Below, piece by piece: positions 13,676 to 16,675 of a stretch of 16,675 bases of DNA. Made by a program: the position numbers and the translations under genes. How positions within the stretch are numbered: position 1 is the stretch's first letter; every line of letters begins with the position of its first letter. The DNA comes from Hyphococcus sp. (GTDB lineage: Bacteria; Pseudomonadota; Alphaproteobacteria; Caulobacterales; Parvularculaceae): assembly GCA_021604585.1 (NCBI GenBank), contig BQJG01000069.1, positions 1 through 16,675 on the forward strand, given 5' to 3'. The notes below the pieces were generated by a model. The model did no database searches, was not told the DNA's origin, and saw nothing but the letters and a program-made list of their open reading frames with translations.

Positions 13676-14139
13676 ATGAGACGTCCAAGGTCCGCACGTG
13701 TCTGTGGTTTGAAAAAGGCGGGCTTGAAGCCGCGAAACTGTATGTGTCGCTGCTGCCTGACAGCCGCATAGATAGCGAATATCCAACGAAAACAGGCAAG
13801 GAGCCGCTGACAGTGGAATTCACGCTCGCGGGCGCGCCCTATCAAATTCTCAATGGCGGGCCGCATTACAAACTTTCGCCGGCGGCGTCGATTTCCGTCC
13901 TGACGGATGATCAGGCCGAAACCGACCGGCTGTGGAATGCGCTGCTCGCCGATGGCGGCGAGGAGAGCCATTGCGGTTGGCTTGCTGACCGCTATGGCGT
14001 GTCGTGGCAGATCGTTCCGAAAGCGTTGATCCGCGCCGTCACGGCGAAAGACCGGATCGCGGCGGAGCGCGCGCTGCAAGCGATGTACAAGATGCACAAG
14101 ATCGACATCGCCGCGATTGAAAAAGCACTCAAAGGATAA
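13672..14139 (+). CDS. VOC family protein, 3-demethylubiquinone methyltransferase-like domain (PF06983 type)
   Basis: A 155-residue protein with the fold and motifs of the PF06983 family, named for a historical methyltransferase annotation but a VOC-superfamily member with no SAM-binding site. Hallmarks are TCLWFEKGGLEAAKLYVSLL (9-28), PYQILNGGP with the conserved NGGP (61-64), SISVLTDDQAETDRLWNALL, and CGWLADRYGVSWQIVP (101-116). The C-terminus has a helical tail rich in Lys and Ala. The ATGA overlap with SRPBCC 3 implies coupling. It is not closely related to the first VOC gene (11792), so the cluster holds two different VOC subfamilies. The reaction is unknown. Confidence 0.9.
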   Translation: MNETSKVRTCLWFEKGGLEAAKLYVSLLPDSRIDSEYPTKTGKEPLTVEFTLAGAPYQILNGGPHYKLSPAASISVLTDDQAETDRLWNALLADGGEESHCGWLADRYGVSWQIVPKALIRAVTAKDRIAAERALQAMYKMHKIDIAAIEKALKG

Positions 14140-14156
14140 AACAAAGGAGAATATGC

Positions 14157-14513
14157 ATGACTTACGTAGACGGATATCTGATCCCGGTGCCCAACAAAAA
14201 TCGGGAGAAATATCGCGATATGGCGGCGCGATGTGCGCCGATTTTCAAAAAGCACGGCGCGCTCAGCGTTGTTGAATGCTGGGGCGACGACGTGCCGGAA
14301 GGCAAGCTCACCTCGTTTCCCATGGCGGTGAAGCAGGAGGAGGGCGAAAACGTCGTCTTCTCCTGGATTTCATGGCCTTCCAAAGCAGCGCGCGACGCCG
14401 GCAACAAGGCCGCTATGGAAGAGCTGCATAAAATGATGAACGAGAACGACGATATGCCGTTCGACGGCAAGCGCATGATCTTCGGCGGTTTTGAAGCCAT
14501 CGTCGAAGCCTAG
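14157..14513 (+). CDS. DUF1428 family protein (YbaA-like)
   Basis: A 118-residue protein of DUF1428 (PF07237), the family of E. coli YbaA. It is a dimeric alpha/beta-barrel (ferredoxin-like) protein without known function. The hallmarks are complete: MTYVDGYLIPVPNKNREKYR, VVECWGDDVPEGKLTSFPMA, VVFSWISWPSKAARDAGN, and MPFDGKRMIFGGFEAIVE. AAAGGAGA (14143-14150) stands 6 bases before the ATG; another ATG at 14153 is out of frame. It is 17 bases after the VOC gene and so most likely part of the same transcript. A 95-base gap follows. Confidence 0.95.
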   Translation: MTYVDGYLIPVPNKNREKYRDMAARCAPIFKKHGALSVVECWGDDVPEGKLTSFPMAVKQEEGENVVFSWISWPSKAARDAGNKAAMEELHKMMNENDDMPFDGKRMIFGGFEAIVEA

Positions 14514-14608
14514 CGCAATCGCGCCGCCATTTCAGTCACTGCCCAATGCTGCCTGCTCGGGCCGTAAACGGATGAATTGCACCTCGCACAAGAAAAAAGG
14601 AGAACCTG

Positions 14609-15052
14609 ATGCCAAATACAATACGAATACACCGCGTCATCCCCGCGAAGCCTGAGAAAGTCTACCGCGCATTTCTTGAAGCCGACGCGGTCGCAAGCTG
14701 GCTGCCGCCATACGGATTTCTTTGCACTGTGCACGAGTTGGACGCAAAAGCCGGCGGCAAGCACCGTATGTCGTTCCGCAACTTCACCACGGGCGACAGC
14801 CATTCCTTTGGCGGCGAATATCTGGAACTCGTTCCCGGCGAAAGGCTGGTTTACACCGACCGCTTCGACGATCCGAACCTTCCCGGCGAAATGAAAGTCA
14901 CTGTCATTTTGAAGGCCGTTTCAGTCGGCACGGAAATGACTGTCGTGCAGGAAGGCGTGCCCGATCTTATCCCGGCGGAGGCGTGCTATCTCGGCTGGCA
15001 GGAATCGTTGCGCAAGCTCACCAAACTCGTCGAGCCGGAAATCAACCAGTAG
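14609..15052 (+). CDS. SRPBCC/AHSA1 domain protein 4
   Basis: A 147-residue SRPBCC protein: IRIHRVIPAKPEKVYRAFLE, SWLPPYGFLCTVHELDAKAG, the FRNFTTGDSHSFGGEYLELV core, and the closing helix CYLGWQESLRKLTKLVE. It differs from the other three in the WLPP segment and the short loop before GGKHRM. AAAAAAGGAGAACCT (14593-14607) before the ATG is the strongest binding site in the array. The 95 bases upstream hold no convincing second promoter, so it is probably still served by the arsR promoter. The cavity ligand is unknown. The next gene begins 25 bases later with a similar GGAGAACC site. Confidence 0.92.
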   Translation: MPNTIRIHRVIPAKPEKVYRAFLEADAVASWLPPYGFLCTVHELDAKAGGKHRMSFRNFTTGDSHSFGGEYLELVPGERLVYTDRFDDPNLPGEMKVTVILKAVSVGTEMTVVQEGVPDLIPAEACYLGWQESLRKLTKLVEPEINQ

Positions 15053-15077
15053 CCGAACTCGCGAAACGGAGAACCTC

Positions 15078-15728
15078 ATGACACCCACTATCACCGCATT
15101 TGAAAACTCGCCTGATAGCGGCGCCGGGCTCGCCCGCGACATGCCGGTGCGCTGGGCGCTGGAAGAAGTGAGCCAGCCTTACGACGTTCGACTTGTTTCG
15201 TTTAAGGAAATGAAGGAGCCCGCGCACAAAGCGCTGCATCCGTTTGGGCAGATTCCGACTTATGAAGAGGGAAGTCTCGCGCTCTTTGAGTCTGGCGCGG
15301 TTGTGTTTCATATCGCGTCGCATCATGCCGGCCTTTTGCCGGAGGATGCGAATGCGCGGGCGCGTGCGATCGCGTGGATGTTCGCTGCGCTCAACACGGT
15401 GGAGCCGCCGGTCTTCGAGCGCAGCCTCGCCACGATCCTGGAACGCGACCAGCCATGGTTCGAGCATCGCCTGCGCATTCTCGATGAGGCTGTCCGGAAA
15501 CGGCTTGATGATCTTTCCGCCCGGCTTGGCGGCGCCGACTGGCTCGACGGGGCGTTCAGCGCCGGCGACCTCCTGATGGTGCAGGTTCTGCGCAGGCTCG
15601 GCGGCTCGGGCCTGTTGGGCGAATATCCAAGTCTTGCCGCCTATGTCGCCCGCGGCGAGGGGCGGCCCGCTTATCAGCGCGCTTTCGCCGCGCAGCTGGC
15701 GGTTTTCACCGCTGCGTCCGGCTGCTGA
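15078..15728 (+). CDS. Glutathione S-transferase family protein
   Basis: A 216-residue GST: an N-terminal thioredoxin-like domain (1-80) and an all-helical C-terminal domain. The glutathione site is recognisable as GQIPTYEEG (57-65) with the cis-Pro, followed by ESGAVVFHIA (71-80). The helix-6 N-cap motif FSAGDLL (160-166) is intact. The start reads ITAFENSPDSGAGLARDMPVRW, so the usual catalytic Tyr/Ser/Cys position is a Ser-rich segment (Ser11, Ser14), and the class is uncertain. GSTs conjugate glutathione to electrophiles in the cytoplasm. It is the last gene of the array, with CGGAGAACC 2-3 bases before the ATG. A 6-bp hairpin lies after the stop. Confidence 0.94.
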   Translation: MTPTITAFENSPDSGAGLARDMPVRWALEEVSQPYDVRLVSFKEMKEPAHKALHPFGQIPTYEEGSLALFESGAVVFHIASHHAGLLPEDANARARAIAWMFAALNTVEPPVFERSLATILERDQPWFEHRLRILDEAVRKRLDDLSARLGGADWLDGAFSAGDLLMVQVLRRLGGSGLLGEYPSLAAYVARGEGRPAYQRAFAAQLAVFTAASGC

Positions 15729-15763
15729 CGATCATCCGTTTCGATTCTGCACGCCGGGGCCGG

Positions 15764-15780
15764 CGCGGCCAGACGCCGCG
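15764..15780 (+). terminator. Possible terminator hairpin after the GST gene
   Basis: CGCGGC (15764-15769) pairs with GCCGCG (15775-15780) around CAGAC; a second GC-rich dyad CGCCGG/CCGGCG lies just before it. A short CTTTCACTGTTG stretch follows, not a real T-run. The position between the array and the ATP synthase promoter suits termination, but the evidence is weak. Confidence 0.35.
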
Positions 15781-15828
15781 GTGGCTTTCACTGTTGAAAA
15801 TCAATTGCTTAGCTAAAAATTCCATCGC

Positions 15829-15857
15829 TTGACGCTGCGTTGCGGCGCCTATATGGT
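15829..15857 (+). promoter_or_regulatory. Promoter-like sequence for the atpI-atpB operon
   Basis: TTGACG (15829-15834) matches the -35 consensus at five of six bases and TATGGT (15852-15857) the -10 at four of six, with 17 bases between. Transcription would start near 15864, leaving a leader of about 49 bases before the atpI ATG at 15913. An ORF start at 15829 would begin inside this promoter and is therefore not used. Confidence 0.6.
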
Positions 15858-15912
15858 CCGCGCGATTTCAAGGGGCGCAGACAGCCGTTTGCGCCTGTTT
15901 TCGGGCATGCTC

Positions 15913-16239
15913 ATGAGTAATGACTCCGGCGGAGACAAGGCTGACAACGACCGGCCTCCCTCGCTGGATGAGTTCTCCGAGCGTCTGGATCGGGTGCGTG
16001 GCAGCGGCGATGCGCCTTCTGCAAAGGGATCTGCATCGGCCTGGGGGCGGGCCATGCGGATTTCGTCCGACTTGCTGGCCGGTTTGTTTGTCGGCTGCCT
16101 CTTGGGGTTGGGGCTCGACCATTGGCTCGAGACCAAACCGTTATTCCTGCTGGTAGGAATGGCGTTCGGATTTGCGGCGGGGCTGCGCAACATGATGCGC
16201 ACCTTGAACAGTGATAACGGAGAATCGTCAAACGACTGA
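15913..16239 (+). CDS. atpI: AtpI/AtpZ-like F0F1 ATP synthase assembly protein
   Basis: A 108-residue membrane protein of the ATPase_gene1 type (PF09527). The N-terminal half is polar and acidic (SNDSGGDKADNDRPPSLDEF). Two hydrophobic segments follow: TM1 about 52-68 (SDLLAGLFVGCLLGLGLDHW) and TM2 about 77-93 (LFLLVGMAFGFAAGLRNM), with LGLDHW between them. The family helps assemble the c-ring and may transport Mg/Ca. The start at 15913 (or 15907, two codons earlier) lies downstream of the promoter; the binding site is weak. atpB follows after 34 bases. Confidence 0.88.
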   Translation: MSNDSGGDKADNDRPPSLDEFSERLDRVRGSGDAPSAKGSASAWGRAMRISSDLLAGLFVGCLLGLGLDHWLETKPLFLLVGMAFGFAAGLRNMMRTLNSDNGESSND

Positions 16240-16273
16240 GCGAATAGTCGAGGCGATGCTTGGGAAGACAAAG

Positions 16274-16675
16274 ATGATCAAACTTCAGGCCGCCGGGCCG
16301 ATGGAGCAATTCGAAATTCTGCCGATCGTGCCGCTTTCGCTCGGCGGCATCGACATTTCATTGACTAACTCTGCGCTGTGGATGCTGATCGGTATTGGCG
16401 TCATCATCGCATTTTTCTTTATGGCGACGCGCCGCGCGAGCATGATCCCCAGCCGCGTACAGTCCGCCGCTGAAGTTTTGTACGAATTTGTTTCCGATCT
16501 CGTGCGCGACACGATTGGCACGGAAGGGCGTAAATTCTTTCCCTATGTATTCACACTGTTTTTGTGGATCTTGGTGATGAACCTGTTCGGCTTGTTGCCG
16601 TCTGTTCCTGGCTCGCCGCACGAGCTGCATACCTTTACGCCGACCAGTCATCTGATTGTCACGCTGGCGCTGGCG
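16274..16675 (+). CDS. atpB: ATP synthase F0 subunit a, 3' end missing
   Basis: The proton-channel subunit a of F1F0 ATP synthase, an inner-membrane protein. The frame is open from 16274 to the window end, 134 codons, about half of the usual length. Visible: PMEQFEILPIVPLSLGGIDI, TM1 LWMLIGIGVIIAFFFMA, SRVQSAAEVLYEFVSDLV, the FFPYVFTLFLWILVMNLFGL segment with its conserved N-LFGLLP, and HLIVTLALA at the edge. The catalytic Arg of the later helix is beyond the window. The start at 16274 has GGGAAG (16262-16267) 6 bases away; an in-frame ATG at 16256 has a poorly spaced site. It is the second gene of the operon begun by atpI. Confidence 0.96.
   Translation, partial: MIKLQAAGPMEQFEILPIVPLSLGGIDISLTNSALWMLIGIGVIIAFFFMATRRASMIPSRVQSAAEVLYEFVSDLVRDTIGTEGRKFFPYVFTLFLWILVMNLFGLLPSVPGSPHELHTFTPTSHLIVTLALA

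Noticed and set aside
12989..13786. 265-codon minus-strand open frame under SRPBCC 2 and 3
   Set aside because: Antisense to three confident genes that overlap each other tightly; no homologous pattern.

Overview
The window reads as an alphaproteobacterial chromosome segment, GC-rich, and probably from a Caulobacterales/Hyphomonadaceae/Parvularculaceae-like marine lineage. The lineage is inferred from gene content and order, not from a search. The supporting signs are the order mutY / DUF721(dciA) / DsbA-like lipoprotein / smc, an AtpI-AtpB start of an ATP synthase operon, and the style of the proteins. No rRNA, tRNA, CRISPR or transposase was seen.

Left part (1-6778). The window opens inside metG, followed by a small SnoaL-like lipoprotein, a DUF7336 protein and an RhlG-like short-chain dehydrogenase on the plus strand. 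The dehydrogenase ends in a 4-base convergent overlap with a minus-strand unit: mutY, then a secreted protein with two NIPSNAP-like repeats, then a DUF924 protein. The intergenic gaps in that unit are 8 bp and -4 bp. Divergent from mutY runs dciA (DUF721) and then a DsbA-family lipoprotein with a CPHC active site.

Centre (6914-10949). A complete smc gene, GTG start and 1155 residues, is followed by the only non-coding-looking stretch of the window. That stretch contains a decayed minus-strand gene (10384-10723) with a good ribosome binding site, an in-frame TAG at codon 14 and a one-base frameshift at a T7/A7 run. Next to it lies a 131-bp inverted-repeat element (10811-10941) with a second palindromic element apparently nested inside it.

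Right part (10950-15728). This is the most unusual region. A SnoaL-like gene on the minus strand diverges from a nine-gene plus-strand array: an ArsR-type repressor, a PhnB-like VOC protein, three SRPBCC/AHSA1 proteins in a row, a second VOC protein (PF06983 type), a DUF1428 protein, a fourth SRPBCC protein and a glutathione S-transferase. Several genes overlap by 1 or 4 bases, and others carry strong GGAGA-type binding sites. The divergent region holds a perfect 16-bp palindrome and a second inverted repeat across the arsR start codon, which suggests autoregulated control of both directions. All products are small soluble ligand-pocket folds plus a conjugating enzyme, so a sensing, sequestering or detoxifying module for small electrophilic or hydrophobic molecules is a reasonable but unproven idea.

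Right edge (15829-16675). A good promoter-like sequence precedes atpI/atpZ and the first 134 codons of atpB, the start of the F0 genes of ATP synthase, cut by the window end.
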